Source: Acanthacorydalis orientalis (Eukaryota; Arthropoda; Insecta; Megaloptera; Corydalidae). Taken from it: a stretch of 64,000 nt of DNA. The number at the start of each line of letters is the position of its first letter. Position 1 is the stretch's first letter. The stretch spans positions 33,750,208 through 33,814,207 of the forward strand of contig CM068314.1 in assembly GCA_034766995.1 (NCBI GenBank). Reading direction: 5' to 3'. Shown in pieces: positions 36,692 through 49,253 of the stretch. The notes under the pieces were generated by a model, which worked only from the letters and a program-made list of their open reading frames with translations, ran no database searches and was not told where the DNA came from. The translations under genes and the position numbers were made by a program.

Positions 36692-36729
36692 CATACATAC
36701 ACATATATCTTTAATTTCATTGAAATTGG
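36640..36729. repeat. Hairpin with a microsatellite loop
   Basis: CCAATTTCAATGAAATT (36640-36656) and AATTTCATTGAAATTGG (36713-36729) are perfect 17-base inverted repeats. The 56-base loop is almost entirely (TA)n and (TACA)n. The left arm lies at the end of a GC-richer open block (36391-36640). Confidence 0.85.
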
Positions 36730-37117
36730 GTGTGACAAGAAGTATTTGTTTCTTAGTTTTTGAATTAACAGTAATTGAAAATTATGGAATGGTCATTCAA
36801 AAATGTGCACAAATAATATGATATATAAAAATCACATTTGAATAAAAAAATAAGCTTTTTTATTAAAAAATTAAGCTTACTATAATGACTAATAATTAAT
36901 TGAGATTAAACATTTTCTTAGATTAAAACGTTTTATATTTTTATTAATTTTTAAATTTAATTTTATTTTAATTAATTCAATTTATTATTTTTTTCGAATT
37001 ATTAGAAAACATCAGAATTCTTCATTATATTAAAATAGTTTATAATACTTTTAGAAAAAGAGAATGTTTTTTGTTTCAAAACATATTGACTGCTATTAAA
37101 TGTTTTTATTATTAAAA

Positions 37118-37201
37118 ACATATATGAGATTTATAATATGTATTATAATACATATTAAATAATATATTATAATGCAAATTTAATACATATATGAGATTTA
37201 T
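37118..37201. repeat. 17-base direct repeat flanking a palindromic AT segment
   Basis: ACATATATGAGATTTAT occurs at 37118-37134 and again at 37185-37201. Between them AATATGTATTATAATACATATT (37135-37156 region) is a perfect palindrome. This could be a target duplication around a small AT-rich insertion, or replication slippage. Confidence 0.5.
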
Positions 37202-37969
37202 CTAATATTTTAAAATAAAAAAAGTATTTATCAATTATATTTTAACTTTTTAAAACATATATATTTAGTTTTTAGAATTTTTAAATATTCTTTTAGGTGA
37301 TGATACAATTTTAATTATTACTTCTTAAAAAATAAATTACGTCTTATTTAATTATTTATATTAAGGTAGTTTAATTGAACTCACTATAATTCTCTAACTA
37401 TGGTTAAAATATATTTAAATATTTCACTTCTTCTGTATTCGTTCTTCAGTAAAGAATTAAAGTGTATAATATATGATAGATAACATTGAAAGAAAAAAAA
37501 TTACTCAATGAAATCCCTGACATCAGACTAATTAATCTAAAACAAGAATATTGTTACAATTGTCGCATTTCCACTCGTGATATGTTCATTCACTACAACT
37601 TTCAAAGAGTTAAGATATTGATTTGAATTTTCATATGACTTTACATAGATTTCTTTTCTATATGTATTTAAGAAAAAGTCAAATATAGAAAAGTAATTTG
37701 TTTACATCGTAACATATATATTAAAGAATATCTAAGTTAAATTTAATATTTTTCTATTAATTAATAATAAACTTCTATAATGAATTGATTTTTTATTACA
37801 GTTTTGAAATTGTGATTTAAATATAGTCATAAAATGATTAATATGAAATATTCGTTGCAATTTTTAAAAATTTCATTTGAAACACATCAAATATTATTCA
37901 ACCAATTAATATAAAATTTTCATTAGATAAAATTTTAGGTTTAAGAGTGAGTATAGTAAACGTTGCGTG

Positions 37970-38180
37970 ATGTCAAAATATGCTATCACGTACAGTTAGA
38001 AAGTGTCAAGTGTCTGTCAAAACATAAGCAATTAGCCCCTCATATTGTAGCTAGACAATTTATCACGTGTTTTTGAGGAACTACGCTATGTTTCAACTAT
38101 ACAAGGGTTGAAACTACGTTGACGGATTGGATTAGACGTTTCATTAGTTAGTTTTCGTTTCAAAGCGTGCCATTATACAC
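37970..38180. other. Complex island with E-box and homeodomain-like cores
   Basis: Contains GTTGCGTGATGTCA, AAGCAATTAGCCCC (homeodomain-like), ATCACGTGTTTTT (CACGTG E-box) and GAAACTACGTTGACGG. No coding frame over 40 codons. Candidate cis-regulatory element. Confidence 0.35.
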
Positions 38181-38773
38181 TGATATAAACTTATATTTAG
38201 ACAAGTCGTATGCTTAACAAGTCAGAAAGAGTTTTGTTAATGATCTTATTTACACAATGAAATGTTAATGAAAACTACATTACATTATGTTGTGTTCAAA
38301 CAATGCTTTTGAGAATGAAATTGCATGATTTTAAAAAAATAACCATAAAATAAACCAATATAATTATACATACATTTTGTCGTAAATGCAAAACAAAAGC
38401 AGAGACAAGTATATAATTTTACATTTTTGATTCATTGAGTTAACTGTATTACAAAACATAGTTTATTATATTATGAACTAAGTAGGAATGAATAAATATT
38501 GTCAAAAGTTAAAAAATAGATAAGAGAATTTTCCAAAATAATTATTTTAAAAGATAGTTTCTAGAAATCATTATTTATCTCAAGTGTGATCTTTGTTTAC
38601 TTACCGTAAATTTGTTTAGTTTTAATATTAATATTGGATAATGAAAATTACATATTTCATTTTCTGGACAATAGCATAATAATTTTAATCATTGTTTTAA
38701 TTTATTTTTTGAATTGACTGAGAATAAAAAATTAAGAATCAATGTCCTTCAAGACATATACTTGAATACTGAA

Positions 38774-38993
38774 ATTTTGCGCCACATTGTATGTAAGAGA
38801 GAGGGAAAGAATTTAGAAAAGATTATAATACAAGGAAAACGTGTTGAGAACAGGAGGCTTGACAGATCGCCATAAAGATGTGTGAATATTCTGAAAACTA
38901 TTATCCATGAACTTTTAAGTATAACCATGAGAATAATTAAAAATAGGGCTATATGGAAGAAAACTATTAAGGACTGAGTACGAAATAATGTTT
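38774..38993 (+). pseudogene. Non-LTR retrotransposon (RTE-like) C-terminal fragment
   Basis: The + strand frame from 38774 reads ILRHIVCKREGKNLEKIIIQ then GKRVENRRLDRSP before an in-frame TAA. Reading on gives KTIIHELLS and NRAIWKKTIKD. This follows the well-known layout at the C-terminus of RTE-class reverse transcriptases and related LINEs: a G-H-x-x-R segment, I-I-x-G-K-x-x-G-x-R-x-R-G-R-x-x-x-R, then I-H-E-x-x-x-x-A-x-x-R-x-x-W-K. The polymerase core is not upstream, as expected for 5'-truncated LINE copies. At least one stop shows it is dead. Confidence 0.7.
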
Positions 38994-38999
38994 GTGTTT

Positions 39000-41090
39000 A
39001 ATCACAATGCTCCTCTTGAGATGCTAAGATGTTAGAACGGAATGGATAAGGATGTCTTAAAAGATATTCTGGGATCAATTTTATGAAAATGGATTTTTTA
39101 ATAATATGTTTGTATTGTTTAAACAAAAATAAAAATCATATCTCCATTACGAATTTATTACAAAGATATTAATGGTCTTTTACTCTATTATACTCTATTT
39201 ATTCGCAGTTTAAAACTTTTAACGGTGGTTTTATAAGTCAGGAATTCTAAATGTATTTATTTTTATGATTGTTTAATGCATGCTAGTGTAACTAAAAATA
39301 ATGGTCTGTTTTTAATATGCTGACAATCATATGATAAAAGTTTTTAATATTTGCATTTGGCTTTATATGCATTATTGTTTACTATGAAAAAGAAAAATAT
39401 TGAGTTACTGCTACTAAACATTAAGTACATACATTGCATTTAATATTTTATATTGTATTGTATATAAATGTAGTAGTTTATATATATTTAAAACATTTCC
39501 GTAAATGTATGCGAATTAATTGAATTTATTTAATATATATCTTAATATACGCGATACATTTCTAAGAGTATTAATTTTCATTAATTTATGCAAACTTATT
39601 TTGTACAAATAGAGATATACAGGAGTAATAAATGAAATTAAAAAATATATTTCAATTTAATAAGATTTTATCAAGGAAACATACCATCTATATTTTTTCA
39701 GTATGACATAACTTGTCAAATTGTTGTCAATATAAATAATTATTATGATAATTAGAGAAAAATATTTTTAATACAGATATTCAAATTTTAAGAAAATATC
39801 AACGTGCGTCATGTATTCTTTTTATAGAACTATTTAATCCAAAAAAAATGTACAGTCCTTTTAATTAATGTCTTGTTCGTTTTTTAATTTATATTTTTTA
39901 AAATAACTTCTTATGTATTATCATAAGAGGATAAAATAAAAATGTAAAATAATGACTATTAAAATAAATAGGAATGAATGTACATTAAATCTTTTCTTAA
40001 TAAAACTTAAACAGTTATTAGCATTAAACAATTAAATGCTTCTCAGGAAAGCTTAGTCATATTAGTTCCTTTGAAGACAACAAAAGAAAATAATTTAAAA
40101 GTATGCGTCGTGAATAAGTAAAATTTCTTTAATTTTTTTATAAACTTTGTATACTCTTTTTTATAAACGTGACTCGGAAGCACTTATTCATATTGTTTAA
40201 TTAATAAAAAAAATACAAATAAATTTATATTAACCTATATATTCCTTCATATTAAACCGATTTTTAATTGATCGCATTTTATCATTTTCTTTGTGAATTA
40301 TATGTGTAAATGTGTTTGTAAAGGAAAAGAGACAAAGAGATAAAATAAATAATTACGATAATTTAGTGTAATGGTTGTGTAAAGTACATTGTTACAAGAT
40401 AAATTTATGGTTTTTAGATTAATATCTCTTGCATCTGTTTAATTCAACTCGCTGTAAAGTGTAAAACACACGGTATACAAAACGAAATAATTTGCATTTC
40501 AAGATAATTGAATTCAATTTATAAATTCTTTTATTCAATTAAGTTGGATGAAAAATAAATTAAATCAATTGTATTTAGTAGATACATATAAGTTGTAATA
40601 ATCCAAATATTAAAATTTATAATCTTCTAGTTAGAAATGACACAAAATGAATAGAAGTTATTTAAAAGTAAATTTAATGGATATAGCTGACCTTAATCAA
40701 AACCATTTCTTTTACAAAATATTAGAAGTATTCGTCTTTCTTTGAAATATGTACTTTTTTATATTAAATTAAAATACTGTAATAAATGTAGCATTGAAAC
40801 TCGATAAAAAGTACATTTTACTTCAGACTGACATCGTAAGATAATTAATATCTTGTTAAATTACCCATGAAATTCGCGATTTTTGTCTTTCTTCTTTATT
40901 TGAACAACATCTAATGTGTGTATAAACCAGAATAAAAATAAAATCATTTTGTTCTGTTAGAAGTATTCATGCTGTAGGTTTTGTATATTTCTATGTAAGA
41001 GTATTTTTTATTTTTTCATTAAATCATTAAATTTGTGTAATATAATATAGCTTTGATGCAATATTTATTTTTTTCATATTGTTTTATATA
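39000..41090. other. AT-rich sequence, no gene seen
   Basis: Follows the LINE fragment; no further LINE 3' tail, microsatellite or island is obvious. Confidence 0.55.
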
Positions 41091-41095
41091 AACTA

Positions 41096-41115
41096 ATATA
41101 TATATATATATATAT

Positions 41116-41162
<47 letters not shown>
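41096..41162. repeat. (TA)n microsatellite
   Basis: Two TA arrays separated by ACATACAT; borders the island at 41225. Confidence 0.95.
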
Positions 41163-41164
<2 letters not shown>

Positions 41165-41224
41165 TGTGGTGTATATGTGTGAATGTGATGTTTTGAATAC
41201 ACGTGCATGATAATAAATATTGAG

Positions 41225-41700
41225 GGTCCGTGCATTACTTAATGACGCTTACCACCCCAAGAAAAGCCATCACCCTTGATTTGGTCCGCATACTCTTGAA
41301 TCTGTCTGAAACCTTGACATGGTGGTCATACACGATTCGAAAATTATCATTGGGTTTCGCAGAAATCTCAAACGTCATATTGTACGTGATACAATGTTCG
41401 GTTCGTTTTATATGAAGACCACGTCTTATACGACGGAATGAAACGTTTACCGAGGGCGGAGGATGTGGCGGACCATAAAGACATGTTCCATGAAGAGAGT
41501 GGATCTCAGACCCTTCGTCTGCGACAACCACCTTCTAATGTTTCTGTTTTTACTCATTCTTATCGTCGTCGTGTCAGACAGTCACTGATGTTTATATTGC
41601 TTGGTTTTACGCTGAATCAGTCAATGTGCGCTCTTAATGTGGGAAAACGTACACAACAGATGCTATTTGAATAAAATGAGACGTTTGATATCGTTTTCAG
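41225..41700. other. 475-base GC-rich island with long frames on both strands and a minus-strand donor
   Basis: This is the largest richly composed block. The minus strand 41531-41235 reads MVVADEGSEIHSLHGTCLY, later YNMTFEISAKPNDNFRIVYD and FKSMRTKSRVMAFLGV. At that point GTG|GTAAGC (plus strand GCTTAC, 41250-41255) offers a strong donor. An alternative minus frame reads FRQIQEYADQIKGDGFSW up to the same donor, and another starts MSKNRNIRRWLSQTKGL. Two + frames of 61 and 78 codons overlap. I cannot choose between a minus-strand exon, a decayed gene and a regulatory island. Confidence 0.4.
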
Positions 41701-41877
41701 TGTTCAGTTAGTTTATGGATATACACGCAAGTCTTTAATATTAATTTAAACATCTATACAAAATGAATAGCCCATTTTTAAATTAAAGTAAATTATTATA
41801 ATTGTGAATATCAGACGACGAAAATCAATAGATACGTTGCACATAGCTACATAAAATTTATAAAGGAAATAAATAAA

Positions 41878-41902
41878 GTATATATATATATATATATATA
41901 TA
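41878..41902. repeat. (TA)n microsatellite
   Basis: About 12 units. Confidence 0.85.
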
Positions 41903-42816
41903 AGTTGCTTTATTTAATTATATATCTATTTTCAGTTTTTCTTAAATATTATTTCAAAAATAATTTAACAAAAATTCTTATTAGAATTTAAAGAACTATT
42001 ACGAAAACTTTATCATTTATTTCTAGAAATTCAGTTATGGACACCTCAGTCGTTTCTCGATGTTGCATTATATCATTGATTTATTTATTGACTAAAAATC
42101 TGATCGTTTAAAGTATTTACGACTTCATTCACTGTGATTTATTTTCGAACAATTACCATATCTTCAATGTTTTTCAAATCGCCTTCAGTTGTCGTGGCTA
42201 ATAGCCTTTCCGATTTCGTCACGTTAAGAAATGTTTTCAGTACAAAGAAATCCAACCATTTAAAATTCGAATTCTTATAATGATTGTTTAAGTAAAATTA
42301 AATTTAATGAGTGATTTTCACATACTTAATATTTTCGGCAAACGAACAAAAATCACTGCCTATATTTATTATTTGATGTAGATCTATTATTAAAATTATG
42401 CCTTCTATCCACCAAAAATTTAGGAAATCAAAAACTACAGGGTTATAATCGTTTTAAGATTACATTAAAGTTATTAATATTATCAATCAGTGTTATTTAC
42501 TATATATATATATGCATTGTTATAGAGTTTTTATTAACTGTTAATAAAAATTTGAAGAAATATTTAAACTTAATGATATGTATAATTATAATAATCAAAG
42601 CAGAGTCAGGTTAAAAAATATATACATTTCTTTAGACTCGATGGGATAAATTAATTTAATTTTTGTATTTAATAAAAGTATCGTACTTAAAATCATATTG
42701 CACTATATTTTCTTCAAAGGTTTTGTATTATTAAGTTAATAAAAATTATTCTCTTTAGAAAGAGATTTACGTAATTAAAAAATCGTAGTGCAATATAAAT
42801 TTTCTTTTTATACAAA

Positions 42817-42900
42817 CTAGGGGCTCCGCCTCCTGCTCGCTGCGCTTGTAAACTCCCAGGAAGGCTTTGGCTCGCGTTTGCTAACTCTCACTCTCCCACT
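42817..42900 (+). repeat. Short GC-rich dispersed repeat (CTAGGGGCTCCGCC type), copy 1
   Basis: ACTAGGGGCTCCGCCTCCTG followed by CTCGCTGCGCTTGT is strikingly GC-rich for this window. A related unit occurs on the minus strand at 53245-53287 (CTAGGGAGCTTCGCCCGCTG) and a weaker one at 59121-59156. Such CTAGGGG-CTTCGCCCC strings are frequent at ends of insect retroelements (general knowledge), but the exact family is not identified. Confidence 0.5.
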
Positions 42901-43160
42901 AACAAAATAATATATAAATCATAATTTTTTATTTGAAAAGTTTTTCAAATAATTAGGGTGAAGATCATTCGATCACGCGATTCTTAGTTACCAGATATAA
43001 CACAGTATTTATCTATTATAACTAGTTAGGGTTTAGAATTATTGTCAGGTAGCTTGTTGATTTGTAATTTTTAATAAATTTCCTTTTTTCTGATAAGTTG
43101 ATTTTATTAATATGCTAGCCGAGGATAGCTTAAGAGTCAAAACGCCGTTGCAGGTAATTT
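42817..43160 (+). other. Region between repeat and possible micro-exon
   Basis: Downstream of the short GC-rich repeat, ATGCTAGCCGAGGATAGCTT at 43113 starts a frame reading MLAEDSLRVKTPLQ, followed by CAG|GTAATT. The open stretch is only 14 codons and no acceptor or 5' context proves it. It may be part of the same decayed repeat. Confidence 0.2.
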
Positions 43161-43185
43161 CTCAAGCAGTCAGGATTGATGAACA

Positions 43186-43190
<5 letters not shown>

Positions 43191-43220
<30 letters not shown>
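43191..43220. repeat. (TA)n microsatellite
   Basis: About 15 units. Confidence 0.9.
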
Positions 43221-43222
<2 letters not shown>

Positions 43223-43742
43223 ATTATATGAGAATATCATGAATATAAATCTAATAGGGTTCCTTGTTCATTAGCATATAATTAATTCAATTGAAAATTT
43301 CAATTTTGATTTACATTATCAAAATGATTCTTTTTAATACTTAATCTTTAATTGTGATTCTTTATTTGAAATATTTGAAATAAAAAAGTATAATTTTCTG
43401 ATAGGAAATTGAAATGATTTATTATAGAAAGAGTTTATATTTTAATTTTATTTTCCAATGCTCAAACACATTTAATAAAAAAAGTTTCAATAAAAATATA
43501 GATTACAAAGAAGTAAGTGCAATTACGTTTATGAAATGATTCGTATAGAAATCTCATGCACGTGGAATGATTGGTGTAAAATAAAATGTAATTATAATTT
43601 ACTCATTATAGTGTAATTTATGTGTTGTACGTGTAATTGCTTTAGTTTCAAAAACAAACATCATCATATTATATTCCTTTATTAGATTCCGCTGCACTCA
43701 TTAAATACACATGCAAGCAGGACATAAAAAATCATTATATGA

Positions 43743-43743
<1 letters not shown>

Positions 43744-43774
<31 letters not shown>

Positions 43775-43803
43775 ATGTATATATAAATATGTATGTATGT
43801 GTA
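43744..43803. repeat. Compound (TA)n(TG)n(TATG)n microsatellite
   Basis: Short TA, TG and TATG runs in series. Confidence 0.9.
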
Positions 43804-44589
43804 CAATTTATACTTATAATTTCTCTGAGAGTGCCCACCCACTCACACTGCTAATTACCCATGGTGTGTTAATGAGTTTCATGTTGAATGCTACCTTCCA
43901 CTTTATCATGAGAAATTATTTTAATTATTGTTCTTATACATTATATGAAAATGTTAAATACATTAACATTAGGGCTCAATCTCTTTACATTTATCTTTAC
44001 TTAATTTTATGTTACTACGTCCATTTTTTAATAATATTTATTAGATTGAAAATTTTATTTTAATTTTTTCACACATTGATTCTGATTGAATTTTAGAATT
44101 AGTTAAAAGTATCATTTGTTATTTTTAGATTGTTTTGAACTATAAGCGTTATGAAAGATTGACATTTTTTCAATTTATGTATGCTTTTTATAATATGAAT
44201 ATAATCTATCTTTATTAGCAGTTTTGTTTTCAACACATTGTAGTCAAGACACGTAATATTTCGTGTTTAAATGCCTATCTTTAGAAAATGGAACGCGTAA
44301 ATTTTATAGGCTTTATGATTTTATGGTTTTATCGTAAAAGTAAAATATGAATTTCATTAAAAGTGTATTAAGTGCTTTATATGTAATAGTGATTTTTAGT
44401 ATATAAGTTTTTTGTATGAAATTGTGATTTTGGTTTATCATAATCAATCTATAACAAGTTAATTAAACAAGAAATTCTTTTCTAAAATTTAAAAATATTT
44501 AGAAAATTCTTATTCTTAAATTCTTAGGGACATAGTTTTCAAAAACACTTTTTTCAGTAAATCTTTCATCCATATCAGATATAAACCAG

Positions 44590-44790
44590 ATAACAATAAA
44601 TGCTGGTCTAACGAGATATACTTCCCTTCCATGTATCAATAGTCTGACACAAATTAAAGCGAAAGGACACTCATTGCAGACTTTTACGATAATTGCAATT
44701 TGGCCGTAAGCAATAAGTTCTATTGATCACCAGTCATTCGAGTATGAATCAGACTATTCTCACGTTTAACGCAAGTATTGATGTTGTTAA
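44590..44790. other. Complex non-repetitive island
   Basis: AATGCTGGTCTAACGAGATA, GAAAGGACACTCATTGCAGA and CACCAGTCATTCGAGTATG are spaced through 200 bases without repeats. Stops occur in all frames. Possible regulatory element. Confidence 0.25.
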
Positions 44791-44999
44791 TTATATAAAT
44801 TGATACTATATTATTAATGGACAGATTAGTGAATGTACAGTGTGAATTTCAAAGCAGACGTCATTTAAATTAATTCATTTAAAATAAAAAAAAATATTTA
44901 AATTGATATTGTTTACAAATAACTAGATTAAATAGAATTTAAAAAAATGTTCATTTAATGTAAAACTAGAAAATAATACAATATATTTATTTATATGCG

Positions 45000-45190
45000 C
45001 TTCGTTGAAAACCGTTCCCTAAAGTTTGGAGGGTCTTATAATGCTGTGTGATTGATATCCCCAGTACCTTCGGCGCAAGTAAGCTCCGAATGAACCATTT
45101 CTCTTGCATCATTGCGTTGCCACATCGTCCGATGCGAACTCGAGTAATATTTCTTCACGAAAGCGTCATTTTTCGCATAAAATACTGTCC
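45000..45190. other. GC-rich island open on both strands
   Basis: A minus frame of 54 codons reads KNDAFVKKYYSSSHRTMWQR then NDAREMVHSELTCAE before GGTACTGG. A + frame of 57 codons reads STFGASKLRMNHFSCIIALP and contains CAA|GTAAGC, a good donor, near 45079. Neither has a good acceptor. Equal openness on both strands argues for a conserved non-coding block. Confidence 0.35.
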
Positions 45191-45341
45191 AAGAAATACA
45201 GTGCACTTATAATGTAATAAATATTTCTAACGAAAAATAGATTAATATCGTATTGAGGAGTAGAACGAGCTATTAAAATATTTTTTTTATATAAAATTTT
45301 ACCCTAACATTTGAAATAAATTCTTATTTTTCATTAAAAAT

Positions 45342-45351
45342 TATATATATA

Positions 45352-45397
<46 letters not shown>
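45342..45397. repeat. (TA)n microsatellite, interrupted
   Basis: Two TA arrays with a TATTATA break. Confidence 0.9.
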
Positions 45398-45999
45398 TAA
45401 ATATAATAATAATAAAACAAATTCAATATGTATGTCTAGCAGATGTAGTGAAATAATAATAATGTCCTTATATGGAAAATAAAAACGAATCAATAAAAAA
45501 ATAAAATATATAAGAAATCAAAAATATATGTATTTGTAAAATTAGATTTTTTATATTTAAGTATTTTTCATATTTAAAAGTATTTCAAATAGATTTTCCA
45601 ACAAAAATTTATAATAAATATATATATAATATTCTAATTAACTCATTAGAACCCAACGTTGAGAAAACGCAACATTCTAAATTTGATTTTTTTATGCATA
45701 CATTTTTATTACAATCTTATTTTAAACTAATCTCTGTCATAAAGGACATTGTCTCTGATATTTTGGAATAAATATTTGTTAACATAAAATAAAAACCTAA
45801 TTCTAAAACAGTAGATGGATAGCGAAAATGATTGACAGGTAGTTAAATCAATATACAAATTCCCAGAGAGAGAGAGAGACCATTGAACAGGTAGGATAAC
45901 GATATAAGAAAATATAAAGAATATAGAAGCAATGGTTTGCTCAAATTAGAAAAATTTAGAACTTGTATTTTTTCAACATAATTCCATTAAAGACTAAAA

Positions 46000-46003
<4 letters not shown>

Positions 46004-46052
<49 letters not shown>
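46004..46052. repeat. (TA)n microsatellite
   Basis: About 24 units. Confidence 0.95.
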
Positions 46053-46055
<3 letters not shown>

Positions 46056-46817
46056 GTATATTTAAATTATATTAAAGTGTAAATAAATACCATAAAAATA
46101 TTGTCAATCGCTATGAGCAATGTAATGAAAAAAAAGTAAAATTTTATAAGTGTAGCATAAAATAAGTGGAAAGTATATGACAATTATGGAATATGTGACA
46201 ATCATATATGGAAGGTATAAGAAGTTACTAATAGTGGGATTTTTGTGAAAGCAAATGTTTATAAAATAAAAAATAATGGTTTTGCTTTAAAAATAATATT
46301 CAAATTAGTTTATTTATATCATTTATTTATCATATTTGAATTATCAATTAAAAATAGAAATATTTAATTCCAAAATTCATCCTTTCGATATTATTTATTT
46401 CGTATATATATATATATATAAAGTATAAGTAGATAAATATATATTATAAAATAACTTTATGAAAATACTTGTCTTCACTAGAGAGAATATATAAACTGTG
46501 TATGTCGACTACTCATATTTATGACATTGTAATAACGAATCATTTTGACGACATGCTATAAGAACTTTTTTTACATATTTTATAGTTACAAAGTATTCTT
46601 TTTGTACTTTGACATGAATGAATATTTTGAAAAGTTTAGATATAAAAATTACATGACGTTCATACGATACTAAAAAGCTTGAGCGTAAATATGAATTTCA
46701 CTCTAATATGTAACTATATGTTCTTACTTTATGCTGCGTATACTTATTATACTTAGATCAGAGGAAAATATATATGTATTTATTTTAATATTTTTATCTT
46801 TTTTATTTTAACTTAGT

Positions 46818-46863
46818 GTATATATATATACATGTATGTATATATATATATATATATATATAT
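46818..46863. repeat. (TA)n microsatellite with TACATG step
   Basis: TA arrays around ACATGTATG. Confidence 0.9.
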
Positions 46864-46869
46864 TAAATT

Positions 46870-48480
46870 TATTTTTTTAAAATGAAATACATATTAAATG
46901 TAGACATTTATTAAAAAGAATGGTATCTTCAATTCCTTATTATTTAATATTTATATCAGTTTTATTAAAATAATCTGATATAAAATGGTGGATATAATGG
47001 TTTATAGAATATATAGAAAGTTACATAGTGTAAATATAGTGCTCGAAATTATTGAAATGCATTAATTAATTGTTCTTATTTTATTTTTTTTTTGTTTTAT
47101 ATTTTTTAATAGTTCATTCATACGTTAATTTTATTTTTTTATATAGTTATTTTAGAAAGATGTGCAGTATTTGGAGTATAGAATACTAAGATGCATATTT
47201 TATAAATAAATGATCACTTTAAAAATTCCAGATCACTCTTAGAATGCTGAGAGTGACTTAGTATATTGCATATGGAAATATTATTTTAGTAAGTATTATC
47301 TTGGTATGGTGAGAAATGTAACTAACTACCTCACTCCTTAAAATTCATATAAAGTTCATATATTTATTAAAAATTTTATCAATTACATATTTACCTCTTC
47401 TTTGAAGAATTATTAAAATTTTTCAAAAATAAAATATCTAGGGCTCAAAAAGTTAAGGAAAAAATATTAAGCAAAATATAGAATTCTTTCAAAAATAGCT
47501 TATTTTACTACTTAAAATTAGCCATGTCAATTTAAATTAGGTCAGGTCTTTCACACAAATATCTTTAATTGTTTGAAGCACAGGAATGTTAGATAAGCTA
47601 GAATTATTTTTTGCAAAAAATAGAACTTATTTCATTACTTTTATATGATTAATATATTTTTAATTTTCTATCATACTTACTAAATAATTTATAATAAGAT
47701 AAATTATTTACAAACTAACATATTTTATTTACTTATTTCACATATTTTTTATCATATTGTGTTACTTCATAAATAATTAATGTCAGAATTATGAAATATG
47801 ATATTATATTCCTTTTTTGACTATTGCTACTATAAAAACAGAATTATTTTTTATACTATATAAGTTAGATACCAATTTAATAAACGCATTTAAAATAAGA
47901 TATAGATTTAATACAATTATTTAACTGATTTCTAAACTAAAAAGAAAAAAAATCCCTGTATCAATACATTGTGTTTTGTAAGTATACAGATCACGTGTGA
48001 ATTCGTTTCTTTTATTTTCGGCTATAAACTGAGTCTAAAATGTATCTGAAGATAAAGAAAGTTGAAATCGATCGTATAAGAAACAAAGTTACCTTGCAAG
48101 ATTCTCATGAAACAACGAAATACACAGGAAAATAGTTAAGAGACACGAAAATAATGTAAATTTCTAACTATTTTAAAATTATATATATTAACATTTATTA
48201 TTTATAATTACTTTGTTTTATTTTGTGATTTAAAAATATTTTTTGTGGAAGAATTTTGTTTGAAAATATTTCGTAAATTAATAATAAAAAAATTGACATT
48301 CAAATGTATAAAAACCACAAAAGACATTAATATTAAATTATATTTATTAGTAAATAAACTAAAAATATTACTGTTTTTGAAAATTTTACATTTGAAACTT
48401 AACTTTAGTTTCTGATCATACCATAATCTTTTGCTAGTAAATCGACCCCCACAGTAACACTACAAAGTTAAAAGTCACTC
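46870..48480. other. AT-rich sequence, no gene seen
   Basis: Only a small hairpin, CACTCT...AGAGTG near 47234, is visible. Confidence 0.55.
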
Positions 48481-48831
48481 ACATTAAGTTAATCCACTTT
48501 GTATGTGTGTGTGTGTATATATGTGCATATATAGTTGAGCAGTATTGTTGGGGGTAACTTGCGGCATAATATTTTATATCAACGTGAGAAGAAATTGATG
48601 TTTCGGAATGAAAGCAATATAATATATGGGCGGGTGAGGATTTGTTTGGGGTTGATTTTTATATCAGAAACGCACGCATAAGGACTCTAAATGACCTTGG
48701 TTTTATAGTATACAACGTTTCTTCTTAAATACTTAGGGGAATAAATTATTATTCGGCGTAAAAGTTTGTGTAGTTCTTTTGTTTAGAAAAATCTGATTCC
48801 GAAAGTCGTGCATGAAGAATTATAAACAGCA

Positions 48832-48891
48832 TATGTATATATATATTTACACACACTTAAATATATATCAATATATATATATACACACATA

Positions 48892-48923
<32 letters not shown>

Positions 48924-48973
48924 CGTATATATATATATACACATATATATATATACATATATATATATATACA

Positions 48974-49028
<55 letters not shown>

Positions 49029-49033
49029 GTGTA
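48832..49033. repeat. 200-base complex (TA)n/(TACA)n tract
   Basis: Series of TA arrays punctuated by ACACACAT, ACGTATA and ACACCTATA. All open frames on both strands here are Tyr-Ile/Thr-His repeats and are not genes. Confidence 0.95.
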
Positions 49034-49201
49034 TAGCAATAAACTTTCATTGTATAACTCAGTTTATATCTTTTAAATATTTTTTACAAACGAAAGTTGC
49101 CAAATTTTGAGAATTCTACTTATTTTTCAAATAAATGAAATTTGAATAATATTTTATTGAAAGATTTCTATATTAATTATAATGAAAATAAGATAGATAC
49201 A

Positions 49202-49202
<1 letters not shown>

Positions 49203-49251
<49 letters not shown>
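49203..49251. repeat. (TA)n microsatellite
   Basis: About 24 units. Confidence 0.95.

Positions 49252-49253
<2 letters not shown>

Noticed and set aside
43761..44063. 100-codon + frame starting in a TG/TA microsatellite
   Set aside because: The start lies within the repeat and the rest is AT-rich with no splice or domain support.
45642..45680. TTAACTCATTAGAACCC as a possible third TTAA-type element end
   Set aside because: No matching inverted end or second TTAA with similar sequence was found nearby.
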